Translations under genes and position numbers: made by a program | Source of the DNA: Deltaproteobacteria bacterium | GTDB lineage: Bacteria > Desulfobacterota > Desulfomonilia > UBA1062 | DNA: 64,000 nucleotides | NCBI GenBank assembly: GCA_018433775.1 | Contig: JAHDQN010000026.1 | Location: 1 to 64,000, forward strand | Direction of reading: 5' to 3' | Shown here: one piece after another, positions 25,601-34,514 of the stretch | Position numbering within the stretch: the first letter of the stretch is position 1 | Layout of the letters: each line of letters opens with the position of its first letter | Notes under the pieces: generated by a model | The model's input: only the letters and a program-made list of their open reading frames with translations | What the model was told of the DNA's origin: nothing | The model's database searches: none

Positions 25601-26105
25601 TCTTGCCGCGATCAAGGATGCCGTGCAGGATTATGCACGGCTCGTCCTGGCGGTGTCCGGGATCAGGGGCAGCCTGGAGCGCTACCGCAGGAAGAATCAG
25701 GGTCAGGTGCTCACCCGTGCGGGCGAGTTCTTCAGGAAGCTCACTCTGGAGAGCCTCCACGGGCTTGCCGCGGACTTTGACGGCAGCGACCGCCAGGTGC
25801 TCGTGGGTCTGCGCAACGGGAGCAAGGTGCCCGTGGAGGCCATGAGCGAGGGAACCTGCGATCAGCTCTTTCTGGCCCTCCGGCTGGCGAGCCTGGAGCA
25901 GCGTCTCATGGAGCGTGAACCCATGCCGCTCATCCTGGACGATATCCTGGTCAATTTCGACGACCCCCGCGCCGTGCAGGCGCTGCAGATCCTCGCGGAT
26001 ATCTCGAACAGCACCCAGGTGATACTCTTCACCCACCACCGCCATCTCTGCGACCTGGCCGGGGAGAGCATTCCTCCCGATATCCTCCATATGCAGGAGC
26101 TCTAG
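22608..26105 (+). CDS. YhaN/SbcC-like SMC-type ATPase
   Basis: An 1165-residue ATPase with Walker A GPNEAGKSA near residue 35 and a short-form AAA_27-like N-terminus (LRIGARLRLSDGTERSFIRRKG). A long coiled-coil middle occupies about residues 190-1000, rich in Glu, Arg and Leu with breaks. The C-terminal half-site has the signature-like MSEGTCDQLFLALRLA, Walker B PLILDDILVNFD and the switch His in FTHHRHL. The ATG at 22608 overlaps the nuclease gene. The zinc hook CxxC of true SbcC/Rad50 is not evident, which fits YhaN. It partners with the upstream nuclease. Confidence 0.9.
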   Translation: MRILSLDLLAYGPFTARTLDFSRGTHGLHLVYGPNEAGKSAALRALISFFYGIHPQTPDNFVHDYDALRIGARLRLSDGTERSFIRRKGNRNTLLDEAGSALSESEMERFLDNVSQETFTRMYGIDSSSLVEGGKKLVQGEGELGAVLFAAVSGIPEVREIVAGLEKEAAVLFKPTGTTPVINRLISEYRELKKTCKGHSLSVVEWSRLEDRMRETVGRRDAISRRVREKTALANHRKRVYEACKDAGELREIQAELDAMAGTVILPSGFAARRERAEDKLKEAREAIAADTKELERVQEEIAVLSTPEALLAHRARITGLFQLSGNYKQACEQLPRLKGNLLELERGAGRIVRDLHLPAGGSDLGEYCLSIRDRTRIEELCEVHRDLTAAREHQGEILAKYTADLAALGDRIQSLPEPRDVSGLEDLLNDCRRSGVSERGVQSAADRVRALETTLSAGMDRLGLKGAGFRDFLSLPLPGRQTVNLFARDFTALQQQITEAENREKEECLTLSRTIDDIRALQIQGDIPTEDQLARIRERRDYLWGLIRKAWEEKRDIPENLWRQEGGTEADPPDAFERAVATADEISDRLRRESDRVARLARLVAGREGSRRVLEEIAIKRRELHDRMEALQRKWEEAWRPAGIEPGSPGEMSEWLDLAGECLKTCREWSDRSAELEEKTRELRGFKEGLADLLTTAGIQVEGCSLSMLDHKADEFLKNQRDADFRRKELEGRIREGRQQVLAQQREISALCDRLDAWKQAWAEALVPVRLDDGATPEQVRAVLARFAELAGHAHDIEEKSSRVRAIESDNSRFDASVEELAEDLGREMAGAGHAEYMEQLNRELQEGLEIRERRLALTRKQRDLMKSLEYHRNIVSVNEEEIRALLSEAGCDDLSLLPGREALSAEYREKTGRADELRRIISRSAGGADLDGFLKEIAAADADALPGEIAEIQEEIEDLERERTELSQEIGRLEKEREGMAGTSAASRVSQEMESVLAAIKDAVQDYARLVLAVSGIRGSLERYRRKNQGQVLTRAGEFFRKLTLESLHGLAADFDGSDRQVLVGLRNGSKVPVEAMSEGTCDQLFLALRLASLEQRLMEREPMPLILDDILVNFDDPRAVQALQILADISNSTQVILFTHHRHLCDLAGESIPPDILHMQEL

Positions 26106-26198
26106 CCTTTCTTGGCGGCCCTATACGTTGAAAACGATATCAGGGGGCATATCATTCATCGGTAGAGCCACAGAAAAAGAGGTGTGGAGGTAAGGAGA

Positions 26199-26387
26199 AT
26201 GGTAAGTGCTGCTGAGGTGTTGGAGGCCATAAAAGGTGCAGACCTGCCAAAGAGCAAATCCGAGCTGGTGGACTATGCCCGGAGCAGGAATGCGTCACAG
26301 GACGTCATGGACATGTTGAGCAGACTGCCCGACCGGCAGTATAAAACCGCCTCGGATATCACCCAGGCAATGGGCGATATCGAGTAA
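26199..26387 (+). CDS. DUF2795 small protein
   Basis: A 62-residue protein matching the DUF2795 pattern: a helical start (SAAEVLEAIKGADLPKSKSELVDYARSRN) and the ending LSRLPDRQYKTASDITQAMG. The function is unknown; the family is widespread as a stand-alone gene. The ATG at 26199 has GGAGGT seven bases upstream; an in-frame GTG at 26184 is less likely. A palindromic hairpin follows. Confidence 0.85.
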   Translation: MVSAAEVLEAIKGADLPKSKSELVDYARSRNASQDVMDMLSRLPDRQYKTASDITQAMGDIE

Positions 26388-26395
26388 GGTGGAAA

Positions 26396-26422
26396 GGGGA
26401 CAGATGTGTTTCGTCTGTCCCC
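26396..26422. terminator. GGGGACAGA hairpin (terminator or REP-like element)
   Basis: A perfect nine-base inverted repeat, GGGGACAGA and TCTGTCCCC, around nine bases, lies between convergent genes. The GGGGACAG core resembles short palindromic elements I know to be dispersed in many proteobacterial genomes; a related core occurs near 42155. Confidence 0.55.
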
Positions 26423-26435
26423 GCTTATTCCCGGG

Positions 26436-27458
26436 TTATCCTTCTCTTGTCGCCGCAGGGCTGACCGCCGGTTTTCTTTCCGCTGAAAAATTCTCCCCGT
26501 CACACCTTGCGACATACTCTCTGAAATCCAGCTTTTCCCTGATTATCTTTCTCATGTCCGATCGCTTGAGCCATCTGGTGTACAGCCAGAACCACTGATC
26601 CGGATGTTTTTCGACCACCGAGACCACCCAGGACTGCATGAAGTCGCTCAGTTCCCGGACAGCCTCACTCCCCTCACCAAACCGGGCGGCATCTATTGCT
26701 CTGGAAAAGCACCAGTGGTAGGATCCCCCCTGCTTCACGGTATACACCGGCAGCACCAAGGCATTTCCCCTGATCGCTATGGATGCGGGCGCGGATTTGG
26801 TGGGCGCCTGCATGCCGAAGACATCGCACATCAGATCGCTCTCCTGATCACCCCGCATGTCGACAATCATGCCGATGGTCCTGCCTTTCTGCAGTTCGCC
26901 GACAAGCAGGCGAAAGGTTCCGGTGGGAGGAAGGATGGTGGCGCCGCAGCGATCACGGATTCTGTTCACGATTGCTTCGAGCTTGGGGTCCTTGCGGATA
27001 TCTGCCATGACGCAGAACCGCTTTCCCAGGACCCTCGGTATATGCCCCAGGATCTCCCAGTTGCCGATGTGGCCGGTTATCATCATAACCCCCCTGCCGG
27101 ATGCCAGGGCCTCATCCAGATGCTCCCTTCCTTCCACCACAATCCGGTCTCTGATCTCCTCATCGCTCATGTATGCATACCGGATCGTGTCAACGAGGAT
27201 CTCTGCCTGATTCATGAAAACCTTCCATACCAGGCGCCGGACATGCGTGAGCCCGAGGGCCGCCTGCATCTGGATGCCGGCGACCTTGCGGTGGAACGGG
27301 TCCGCGAGCCAGGCGATGGTACCCAGAGACCGGAAAAGACCGAGGACAAGAGAGTAGGGCAGATACCGGACAAGCCCGATCAGGCCGAGGAGTGCGGGAT
27401 ACTTCAGGTTCTGTACGGATGCGGAGAGTAATTTTGTCACCACGGATGTCTTCTTCAT
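26436..27458 (-). CDS. LpxL/HtrB-family lysophospholipid or lipid A acyltransferase
   Basis: A 340-residue inner-membrane acyltransferase. One hydrophobic N-terminal segment (YPALLGLIGLVRYLPYSLVLGLF) anchors it. The catalytic H-x4-E motif is visible as TGHIGNWE near residue 133. Further family segments are DIRKDPKLEAIVNRIR, IGMIVDMRGDQES and PDQWFWLYTRWLKR. It would transfer a secondary acyl chain to lipid A or a similar lysophospholipid. It stands alone, convergent to DUF2795. The exact acceptor cannot be told from sequence. Confidence 0.88.
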   Translation of the reverse strand: MKKTSVVTKLLSASVQNLKYPALLGLIGLVRYLPYSLVLGLFRSLGTIAWLADPFHRKVAGIQMQAALGLTHVRRLVWKVFMNQAEILVDTIRYAYMSDEEIRDRIVVEGREHLDEALASGRGVMMITGHIGNWEILGHIPRVLGKRFCVMADIRKDPKLEAIVNRIRDRCGATILPPTGTFRLLVGELQKGRTIGMIVDMRGDQESDLMCDVFGMQAPTKSAPASIAIRGNALVLPVYTVKQGGSYHWCFSRAIDAARFGEGSEAVRELSDFMQSWVVSVVEKHPDQWFWLYTRWLKRSDMRKIIREKLDFREYVARCDGENFSAERKPAVSPAATREG

Positions 27459-27737
27459 CGCTGGTACCCGGCCCTTTCTGCTCTGGCTACGCGTCTTTCA
27501 GGCGATCACAGGTGAGCGCATGGACAGCCTGATGTTGTCACTTCCGTGGGTTCGACTCCATATCTGGTGCGTGCTCACGTGGATACGCCCCTTCCAATAC
27601 CTGATATTGCCACCACATTCAATCATCGATTATAGAAAGGCCTGGTTTGTCCCATACTCCCCTCATGAAGGCAGGCGGACCATCCGGAAGTGCAAGGCGG
27701 ATAAAGCGGCGGCGCTTGCCTCGTGATGCCCCGCGCA

Positions 27738-28358
27738 TCAGGTAACCGGCACCACCGCGAAGATGAACGCGCTCCACACCGAGTGGCATACGATGAGGGT
27801 GTCCAGCCGTTTCAGCTTCATATAGAGCAGACCCCAGAAGGCCCCTCCCACTGCCGCGGCCCCGAACAGCATGAGGTTGAACGAGAGGATGTGCACGCCG
27901 GCATAGATCGCGGTTGCCAGGAGCCAGCCCTTCGTCTCGCCGTGGCGGAGCATGAGGTTCCTCTGGAGAAAGCCCCGCCAGTAGATCTCTTCACACGGGC
28001 CGGTGACAAAGAGCAGGAGAAGGAACACGACCGGCAGGGGAAACCCGGATCCCCTGGCGTAGATGGCGCCGACCTGCTGCGGTGCAAAGGGAAAGATCAG
28101 CGACGATATCTCGTTGCCGAGCCAGAAGATGCCATAGAGCACGGCGGCGCAGAGCAGGCCCTGGAACACGGCGATGGAGTCGAAGGTGAGCCGATTGTCC
28201 GCCGCGGTGCCCGCCCGCAGGGCAAGGGCGGCGAGAAGGCCGGCGGAAAGGGATATCTTGATCCAGAAGCCGGACCCCGGCAGCGAGAAGGTCACGAACC
28301 ACAGGGCAAAGGCCAGGCCGACAGTAGGCCAGAGGAGACGCTGCCCGGACTCACTCAT
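27738..28358 (-). CDS. CPBP-family intramembrane metalloprotease
   Basis: A 206-residue protein with about six transmembrane helices. The CPBP (CAAX protease and bacteriocin-processing) motifs are seen: EEIYWRGFL with the Glu pair and Arg, then a later His in YAGVHILSFNLML and GGAFWGLLYMKL. The start overlaps the prenyltransferase stop (ATGA), so the two are co-translated. The family includes Rce1-type prenyl-protein proteases, though pairing with a UbiA enzyme does not show that its substrate is prenylated. Confidence 0.85.
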   Translation of the reverse strand: MSESGQRLLWPTVGLAFALWFVTFSLPGSGFWIKISLSAGLLAALALRAGTAADNRLTFDSIAVFQGLLCAAVLYGIFWLGNEISSLIFPFAPQQVGAIYARGSGFPLPVVFLLLLFVTGPCEEIYWRGFLQRNLMLRHGETKGWLLATAIYAGVHILSFNLMLFGAAAVGGAFWGLLYMKLKRLDTLIVCHSVWSAFIFAVVPVT

Positions 28359-29251
28359 CCTGTGAGCCCCTGAATGATCAGGGCCGCCACGAGAAGCACG
28401 CCGAAGGCGGTGTCGAGCCTGGCGGTCCGGGCATCGGCGTCTGCGGGGACGCCGCGCTTCATCTGACGCAGGAGCTGCGCCGCCAGCGGCAGGGAGAGAA
28501 ACACCAGGAACGCCCACGGGGTGAGCACGCCCGAGAGGGTGATGAAGAGCATGCTCACATACGCGAGCACCATGAGCAGGAGGTAGGCGTGAATGCCCCT
28601 GCTCGGACCGAGCCGGATTGCCAGCGTACTGATGTGCCGGATGCTGTCGTGGTCGATGTCGCGAATGTTGTTGGCAAATATCGTGAGCGCCACCAGAACC
28701 CCGAAGGGGATGGAAACCAGGAGCGCCTTGGCGCTCAACGCCTGCATCTGCACGTAGTACGCGCCCTCTACCATGAGAGGGCCCCACATGAGAAATACCG
28801 CGGCCTCGCCCAGCGCAATATACTTATACTTCATGGGAGGCGCGGTGTAGCCTATCCCGGCCGCAACGCCCAGCACACCGATGACCAGGACCATCCACCC
28901 GCTCACAACGGTGAGAAAGACGCCGATGAGGACGGCCGCGCAGAAGAGCCCGCAGGCGGCCAACATCACCTGCCGTGCGGGGATCAGCCCGTGGACGATG
29001 GGGTGCGGCCGGTACTGCGCCGTCGCGGCCGATTCCGTGTCCAGGCCGTTTTTCACGTCATAGTAATCGTTCAGGAGATTGGTGCCCGCATGCATGAAGA
29101 CCGCGCCGGCGGCGGCCAGAACAAAAAGCGCCGGGGAAAACCGGCCGTCGAGTGCGGCAAGAGCGCTGCCTACGCTCACCGAGATGAGGGTCATGGTAAA
29201 AGACCAGGGTCGGGGCGCGATGAACCAGTTTTTCAGCAGCTCTTTTGACAC
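28355..29251 (-). CDS. UbiA-family prenyltransferase (MenA-like)
   Basis: A 298-residue integral membrane prenyltransferase with about eight helices. The first Asp-rich motif is NDYYDVKNGLDT and the second lies in NNIRDIDHDSIRHISTLAIRLG; both bind the prenyl diphosphate through Mg. It resembles MenA, the 1,4-dihydroxy-2-naphthoate prenyltransferase of menaquinone synthesis, but no other men or futalosine-pathway genes are present. I chose the GTG at 29251 because GGGAGG lies five bases upstream. It is the first gene of a pair with the CPBP protease. Confidence 0.87.
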   Translation of the reverse strand: MSKELLKNWFIAPRPWSFTMTLISVSVGSALAALDGRFSPALFVLAAAGAVFMHAGTNLLNDYYDVKNGLDTESAATAQYRPHPIVHGLIPARQVMLAACGLFCAAVLIGVFLTVVSGWMVLVIGVLGVAAGIGYTAPPMKYKYIALGEAAVFLMWGPLMVEGAYYVQMQALSAKALLVSIPFGVLVALTIFANNIRDIDHDSIRHISTLAIRLGPSRGIHAYLLLMVLAYVSMLFITLSGVLTPWAFLVFLSLPLAAQLLRQMKRGVPADADARTARLDTAFGVLLVAALIIQGLTG

Positions 29252-29686
29252 CGGGGCCTCCCGTACACGTTTTGATGACCAGTACAACTCTGCTCACAGA
29301 CACTGATACTTGAGGATGTTGTACGCTGTCAATATGCTGGTTTGGCAAGTCCATCGGCACGAGAGGGGCCGGTATGAAATCTCCTGCCCGGAAGAGTACC
29401 GGGCGGCCGGCTGACACCGTTCTTTCACTCGAGGGGCGAGAAAAGGGAGCGAACCCGGGCCGGCGGCCAGGCATCGTGAATGAGCCAGAGGAATGCCGGC
29501 CGTGCTTGTGGGGCCGCTTGAAATGGGGGGATCCACTTCGGGTCCGTGCAACGGGGCCAACCGGCCCGGGCAAAGAGGGATCCCTTCCGCCATACCTCCG
29601 AGTGATCGGGGTACGGCGGACAGGAGGCATCCGCGGGCATCAGGGATGTCCATGCACGGCCCGAAGCAAGATCAAAGAATCATTTA
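29252..29686. other. Intergenic, nothing recognised
   Basis: About 430 bases between the 562-residue membrane protein end and the prenyltransferase start. It contains GC-rich open frames on both strands, none with a ribosome site or a recognisable product. Confidence 0.45.
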
Positions 29687-31375
29687 TCAGACCATCACCG
29701 CCACCAGGCCTCCTGCAGCCGCTGCCACGCCCGATACGAGTGCCGCGGCGAACACCCACCATGCAGCGGACGAGGCGGTCTTTCTTATTTCTTCGGCATG
29801 GTAGACGGCTGTTTCTTCCGCCTGCTGCACCCTGGTCTGCACTTCATCGCGCATTCTCTCGGCCCGTGCGATCACGTCGTCCCGGGTGTTTTCAACTCTG
29901 GAAACCATTCTCTCGGCGTCTTCTTCGCGCATGTTGGGGCCGCTCCGGAGAATCATCTGCTTGATGTCGTTGCGGTCGATGCTCTTGAGCCGGTGAATGA
30001 GCGAGTCGGCACCGGCCCGTGGATCGTGCAGCATGGTCTCGAAGTCGGCCTTGATGCCTTCGTAGTCGAGTTCGGGGTTTTCCGTGGATTCGAGGAATCC
30101 CCGTGCTCTGCCCTCCATGCCCGCCTGGCTCTCCATGGTCGCCCCCCGGCCGGACTCTTTCGTTGACTGGTAGCGGGATTTCAGATTGTTCACCGTTCCT
30201 GCCACCATATCGACGACCCGACGGGCTTCGTTCTGGTCCATGTCCTTTCTCTGGGCCAGGATCGAGGTGATCGTGGAGCGGTCCATTTCGTTGAGCCGGG
30301 CGAGTATGGCGTCGACCCCGGCTCTCGGGTCGGAGACGAGCCTGTCGATATCGCGCTTGATCCCTTCGGGACTCAGTTCATCCTTGCCGGTTCTGGCCAG
30401 ATAGTCCTCGACCCGGTGCCGGTACTTTTCCGCATCCTCGCGCGACATGCCTGCCATCCGTGCAGCCGCGTCCGCGATCTTCTCGGCCCTTTCCTTATCG
30501 GTGCGGGCCTCTTCACCCATGATGTCACGGGCGGCCCCGGCCTTTTCTTTTGCCTGAGAAGCGGCGGCCCTGGCCATACCCCCGGTGTGGAAGCGTGCGG
30601 TGAGGGTCTCCCGGTCGGGAGATGCATGGATCTCGATCTCGGCGTTGTCGAGGATTCCCTCGATCTCTTTGCTCAGCTGGCGATAGCTCGGCTTCATCTG
30701 GTCTACATAATTCTGGATGGTCTTTCTCACGCCGATATCACCGAACACCTCACTGCGTACGGCATCGATGATGCTGCGGGTCGTATCCGCCGCCTGTTTC
30801 TCCTCCGAGGTTCCGAGGATTTCGGATGCCGTGGTGGAGACCGTCCGGAAGCCCGACCTCGCCACATCCATGAGCGACCCCACCATGGATGAGACTGCGG
30901 TCATCTCCAGAATCGCGGTTATGAGATAGAAGAGTCCCCAGATGGCGAGACCCAGGGTAAGCCCTGCTACGGCGGTCAGTGCAACGCTGAATTCCACCGC
31001 AAGCCATGCCGCGAAGAACAGGGATATGGCCGATGTGATAACGGCCCAGATGCCGAATGTCGTGTTTACGGTGCGCAGCTTCTCTTCGACCGGCTCTGCC
31101 TCCTCTCCTCCCTGTCTTTGCCGTTGCCGCTTTTCGCCGCCTGGCTCGACCCTCTTTCGCAATGATTCCAGGGGGCTGTGCATGGCGCTCAAGCCGACCG
31201 CTGCAGAAAGGTTTGTGAGGATGAGCTGAAAGCCGAATGCCAGGATGATCCCTACCACCAGCGCGGTGATAAAGCTCGCCCCGGGAATCAGAAGATCTGC
31301 CGGAAACGTCTCGACCTGGGCGAAAAGCGCTACCGGGACCAATGTCATGAGGAAGGTGAGAACGATTTTTCTCAT
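29687..31375 (-). CDS. Membrane protein with duplicated DPRAG/DR repeat domain
   Basis: A 562-residue protein of unknown function. It opens with a signal-like segment, then hydrophobic segments at about 30-60, 108-130 and 132-165 and a C-terminal one at 536-560. The middle is helical and charged. Two tandem domains of about 70 residues, at 322-391 and 424-494, share the pattern ...EGIK.D...L..DPRAG.D.L..RL...DR..I...L...M...A.R.V..V. Similar repeats occur, as far as I recall, in uncharacterised membrane proteins of cyanobacteria and gammaproteobacteria. The start at 31375 is set by AAGGAG upstream. It is encoded alone. Confidence 0.75.
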   Translation of the reverse strand: MRKIVLTFLMTLVPVALFAQVETFPADLLIPGASFITALVVGIILAFGFQLILTNLSAAVGLSAMHSPLESLRKRVEPGGEKRQRQRQGGEEAEPVEEKLRTVNTTFGIWAVITSAISLFFAAWLAVEFSVALTAVAGLTLGLAIWGLFYLITAILEMTAVSSMVGSLMDVARSGFRTVSTTASEILGTSEEKQAADTTRSIIDAVRSEVFGDIGVRKTIQNYVDQMKPSYRQLSKEIEGILDNAEIEIHASPDRETLTARFHTGGMARAAASQAKEKAGAARDIMGEEARTDKERAEKIADAAARMAGMSREDAEKYRHRVEDYLARTGKDELSPEGIKRDIDRLVSDPRAGVDAILARLNEMDRSTITSILAQRKDMDQNEARRVVDMVAGTVNNLKSRYQSTKESGRGATMESQAGMEGRARGFLESTENPELDYEGIKADFETMLHDPRAGADSLIHRLKSIDRNDIKQMILRSGPNMREEDAERMVSRVENTRDDVIARAERMRDEVQTRVQQAEETAVYHAEEIRKTASSAAWWVFAAALVSGVAAAAGGLVAVMV

Positions 31376-31980
31376 GGCTCTTCTCCTTTTTATTCTTCCG
31401 GGCACGCTCGCCCGGGTTTTCTGTATCGAACCGGAAAGCTCCCAGGCCCGAAAGACAGTCGGCCGATCTTGCGCCGGTCTTCGAAAACCTGGAACACGAG
31501 TCCGGGGAGCCGTGTACCCGACATGAGCTGCTGTTCCCGCACAGGTACCCGGAACACAGCCGGCTCCATGGTTTTTTAATGGGTGACATGTTTCAAGGAT
31601 TTTTCTCGGTTTTTCGGTACTCTTTCCTCCGGACACCCGAGCCGCCCCCCGCTGGGTCATGGCGCCGTACCGTTTTGGATCTGTTCCCGCTTTCGTTTCA
31701 GCCGGGCGCACTCGATCCCGTTACCCGGCCATGCACGTCTGCAAGCGGGGAATGCGCTGCATATACATATAATGGTGACCACCGTGGTGCTTATCCACCA
31801 CATTGATGCACGCAGCCATTGTTCTCTCGGGAATGGCGAATCAGATGGACAGGTCTGGACAAGGAACTTCCCGCCGAAGACGATAACGGGAAGGGGAGGC
31901 CTTCCTCGGGTGAAAAGCCGGGATTGAGGGCTTGGAGAAGACAGCCGTGAGAGGGCGCCTGCGGAATGGGTTGCGCGCCG
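31376..31980. other. Intergenic with one long structured stretch
   Basis: About 600 bases between minus-strand genes. At 31506-31577, GGAGCC and GGCTCC enclose a second stem GTTCC/GGAAC and are followed on the plus strand by six T, so it could end a plus-strand small RNA or be part of the downstream gene's leader. I see no gene. Confidence 0.4.
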
Positions 31981-32238
31981 TCACGTGCCTTTCATGCCGC
32001 GCCTCAGCAGCAGAAAAACGACCATGGCCAGAAACAGCAGTGAATATCTCCACACCAGCGAGAGCAATGTCCCAAGCGTCCACAGGGCCATCCTTAGTCC
32101 GATGTATCCAGCCACCACCAGAGCCAGGGGCTTTGCGGTGCTCATCATATTGCCGAATCTGCGGCCGAGCTCGCCTTTCACTGCTCCGAGTTCCCGTGCC
32201 GTGCTCTGAATCCGTTCTCTCAACTCTCTTTCAGCCAT
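31981..32238 (-). CDS. Small membrane protein (partner of holin-X-like gene)
   Basis: An 85-residue protein with an amphipathic N-terminus (ERELRERIQSTARELGAVKGELG) and two transmembrane helices. It overlaps the end of the upstream gene by 19 bases, and the AAGGAGG site for its ATG sits inside that gene. Small pairs like this (DUF3618-like and holin-X-like) are common and associated with envelope stress in some bacteria; no specific role can be assigned. Confidence 0.7.
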   Translation of the reverse strand: MAERELRERIQSTARELGAVKGELGRRFGNMMSTAKPLALVVAGYIGLRMALWTLGTLLSLVWRYSLLFLAMVVFLLLRRGMKGT

Positions 32239-32603
32239 GCGATATCCTCCTTGACCCGGCCCATGTCAGCCTGTGCTCTCCTGACCCCTCTGCGCGTTTT
32301 CCTCATGCCGGCAATACCGAGAATCAGACCGCACAACAGGAGCAGGATGGTCATGATCAGGGCCGAGACCCACGGAGAAAACCATACGTTGAGGATCAGG
32401 GTCAGCGTGATCAGGAGGAACACCCCCGAGACCGCCAGGAATATGAGACCTGCACCACCGAGGGTGATCCCTGTCAATCCGGTCTTGACAGAACCCTGGA
32501 CCGCGGTTTTCAGGTAGATCTTCTGATCCGACACCAGCTTCTTGATCAGACTCACTGCGTGTGCAAGCAGCGCGGCCAGGGACATGTTCTCATACTTTTC
32601 CAT
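32220..32603 (-). CDS. Holin-X/DUF1469-like membrane protein
   Basis: A 127-residue protein with two long transmembrane helices (about 47-69 and 75-97) between charged ends, and an N-terminal helix (LAALLAHAVSLIKKLVSDQKIYLKTA). This matches the phage_holin_3_6 (DUF1469) type of bacterial membrane protein; despite the name it is not phage-derived here. CAGGAGA precedes the ATG. It forms a two-gene unit with the next small membrane protein. Confidence 0.75.
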   Translation of the reverse strand: MEKYENMSLAALLAHAVSLIKKLVSDQKIYLKTAVQGSVKTGLTGITLGGAGLIFLAVSGVFLLITLTLILNVWFSPWVSALIMTILLLLCGLILGIAGMRKTRRGVRRAQADMGRVKEDIAWLKES

Positions 32604-33105
32604 GACATTCTCCTGCTGACCCGAGAGAGGAACGGCATGAACAGCGGGTTTTCCTCTTCAGCGGGCGGCCGGTTTTTTCTCAGCCGGGAGAGGACGGCCT
32701 TTTTTCCCGTACTTAAGGAAAAGGATAGGGGGCAAGAGCCAACTTTCAATACATTTATCCGACCACAGACTCTGTTACCATTGCCGCTCAGCAACCCTTT
32801 TCTTGAACCAGGGCAGGGTGGGAGATCATGCCCGGATCATCAATCTGGCCCGATTTATCACAACTTTGGCAGGAATGGTCATATCTTTTCCCCTGAAACC
32901 TGTGGTTTCATACCATCCTGATCCTGTGTCCTGTTCAAGACATCGCTGCCTCGAGGATTACTTCTCATCCGAGAAAAGAGAACACCGGAGCAGGAATGGC
33001 CCGTTGTGGGGTTTTCGTACCTGCTTTTCCCGGGTCTTCGCGGAGGAGTACCCGGGTGGATTTTCCATACGGAAGGTAGTCATCCATGAGGAAAGGGGGT
33101 TTTTT
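32604..33105. other. Intergenic upstream of the FadL-like gene
   Basis: About 500 bases between divergent genes. An open frame continues upstream of the FadL-like start but has no signal peptide or ribosome site. It presumably holds both promoters; I see no clear regulatory motif. Confidence 0.45.
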
Positions 33106-34443
33106 ATGTTCCTGAAACGTTTTCTGATCGTTCTGGGGGTTTTCGGTACATTTTTCGCAACACAGGCCCATGCACAGATCGACAATCTGACCAACATGAG
33201 CGCCGAATGGGTCCGTCTGGCCAACCGCAATGCCGCCACCGACGCCGCGGACATCGTGGTCTATAACCCGGCCGGCCTGGTGAGCCTCGCGGACGGATTC
33301 CATCTCAACGTCTCGAACCAGAGCATGTTCCGCAGGCCGCAACATGAGTTCGTCGATCCCATCACATCGGAGTCGGTGAGTTTCAAGCAGGACGACCCGG
33401 ACTGGTTCGTTCCCAACGTCTACGCGGCTTACACAAAGGACCGGTGGTCGGTATTCACCGGCGTCTACATCCCCGGCAACGGGGCAGCCCTGGACTATCC
33501 CGATGGATCCATCACCACGCGCCTCATCGGTTTGGAGCTGATACAACAGATAAATCAGGAAATCTTTGATGCATTCGGCGTGGAAAACGCGTACACGGCC
33601 CTGGCAAACGAAAGCATCGAGGCCAGTTCGTTGTATCTCACCGGGACTATTGGGGGGACGTACCGGGTAACGGACATCGTTTCTCTCGCTGCAGGGGTCC
33701 GCTACATCCGGGCGGAAAATGACATTGAGGGCGAGCTGACCGTAACCGGAGGGACCTTGGGGGCAAACACTCCGGACCTGCCGTTTGTCGTGGACGTGGA
33801 TCAGTCGGCCGATGGATGGGGGTTCGTGTTGGGAGTTCAGGTGGTCCCGGTGGAGGATCTGGTTCTTGCCCTGCGATATGAATCAGAGGTGAACCTGAAT
33901 TTCGAGAACGATGTGAACGGCTCGGACAACCTGGGCCTGTTCATCGATGGAGACCGGAACCATCGGGATTTCCCGGCCATGGTCGGCTTCGGGGCCTCCT
34001 ATCTGTTCACGCCCGAGCTCAGGGGAGAGGCGGATTTCAACTGGTTCTTCCAGGAGGCGGCCGACTGGGGCAGGTCGGATACGGGTGAACGCGTCTCGGA
34101 CATGGCGGGAGACGTCTGGAGCTGGGGGCTCTCGGCCGCCTACCAGGCGACACGCGAGCTGGAGATCAGCGGAGGCTTTCTGTATACCGACCATCTCTGG
34201 GACGACATGGACGGATATTTCCAGAGCGCTACCGGGGCCATCGAGACCCTGTACTCGGACAACTGGAACCTCTCGACCGGTATCGGCTACCTGATCAGGC
34301 CGGGCGTCAAGGTGAATCTCGGCGTGGCGTTCACGATCTGGGAGGACGAGACCATCTTCATCAACACGGGTCCGTTGACGATTCCGGTGAGGACCGAAAA
34401 CGGCACCACGACCGTGGCCGTGGGCGTGGATCTCGCGTTCTGA
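33106..34443 (+). CDS. FadL/OmpP1-family outer membrane transport protein
   Basis: A 445-residue outer-membrane beta-barrel. Signal peptide FLKRFLIVLGVFGTFFATQAHAQ is followed by the family hatch region with NPAGLVSL. The rest shows alternating strands and ends with the Phe-terminated strand TTVAVGVDLAF. FadL-type channels admit hydrophobic compounds such as fatty acids and aromatics. It fits with the acyl-CoA oxidation genes elsewhere in the window. The start at 33106 follows AAAGGGGG. A strong terminator follows. Confidence 0.87.
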   Translation: MFLKRFLIVLGVFGTFFATQAHAQIDNLTNMSAEWVRLANRNAATDAADIVVYNPAGLVSLADGFHLNVSNQSMFRRPQHEFVDPITSESVSFKQDDPDWFVPNVYAAYTKDRWSVFTGVYIPGNGAALDYPDGSITTRLIGLELIQQINQEIFDAFGVENAYTALANESIEASSLYLTGTIGGTYRVTDIVSLAAGVRYIRAENDIEGELTVTGGTLGANTPDLPFVVDVDQSADGWGFVLGVQVVPVEDLVLALRYESEVNLNFENDVNGSDNLGLFIDGDRNHRDFPAMVGFGASYLFTPELRGEADFNWFFQEAADWGRSDTGERVSDMAGDVWSWGLSAAYQATRELEISGGFLYTDHLWDDMDGYFQSATGAIETLYSDNWNLSTGIGYLIRPGVKVNLGVAFTIWEDETIFINTGPLTIPVRTENGTTTVAVGVDLAF

Positions 34444-34470
34444 ACAGGGGCGGCTGCCCGCCCCTGTTTT
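34444..34470 (+). terminator. Intrinsic terminator of the FadL-like gene
   Basis: Perfect ten-base stem ACAGGGGCGG with CCGCCCCTGT, four-base loop, followed by TTTT. Confidence 0.85.
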
Positions 34471-34514
34471 GAACGGGCATGACGATGGGTGATCCTGCGC
34501 GGGTTGCGGCCGCG

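Noticed and set aside
27541-27570. tRNA-like T-arm (GGGTTCGACTCC)
   Set aside because: The stem does not pair and there is no acceptor, D or anticodon arm around it.
31506-31577. Plus-strand intrinsic terminator or small RNA
   Set aside because: The outer stem is only six bases with a loop of 50, and no plus-strand gene precedes it; kept only as a note in the intergenic entry.
32220-32603. Prophage holin
   Set aside because: No lysin, structural or integrase genes nearby; this family is chromosomal in many bacteria.
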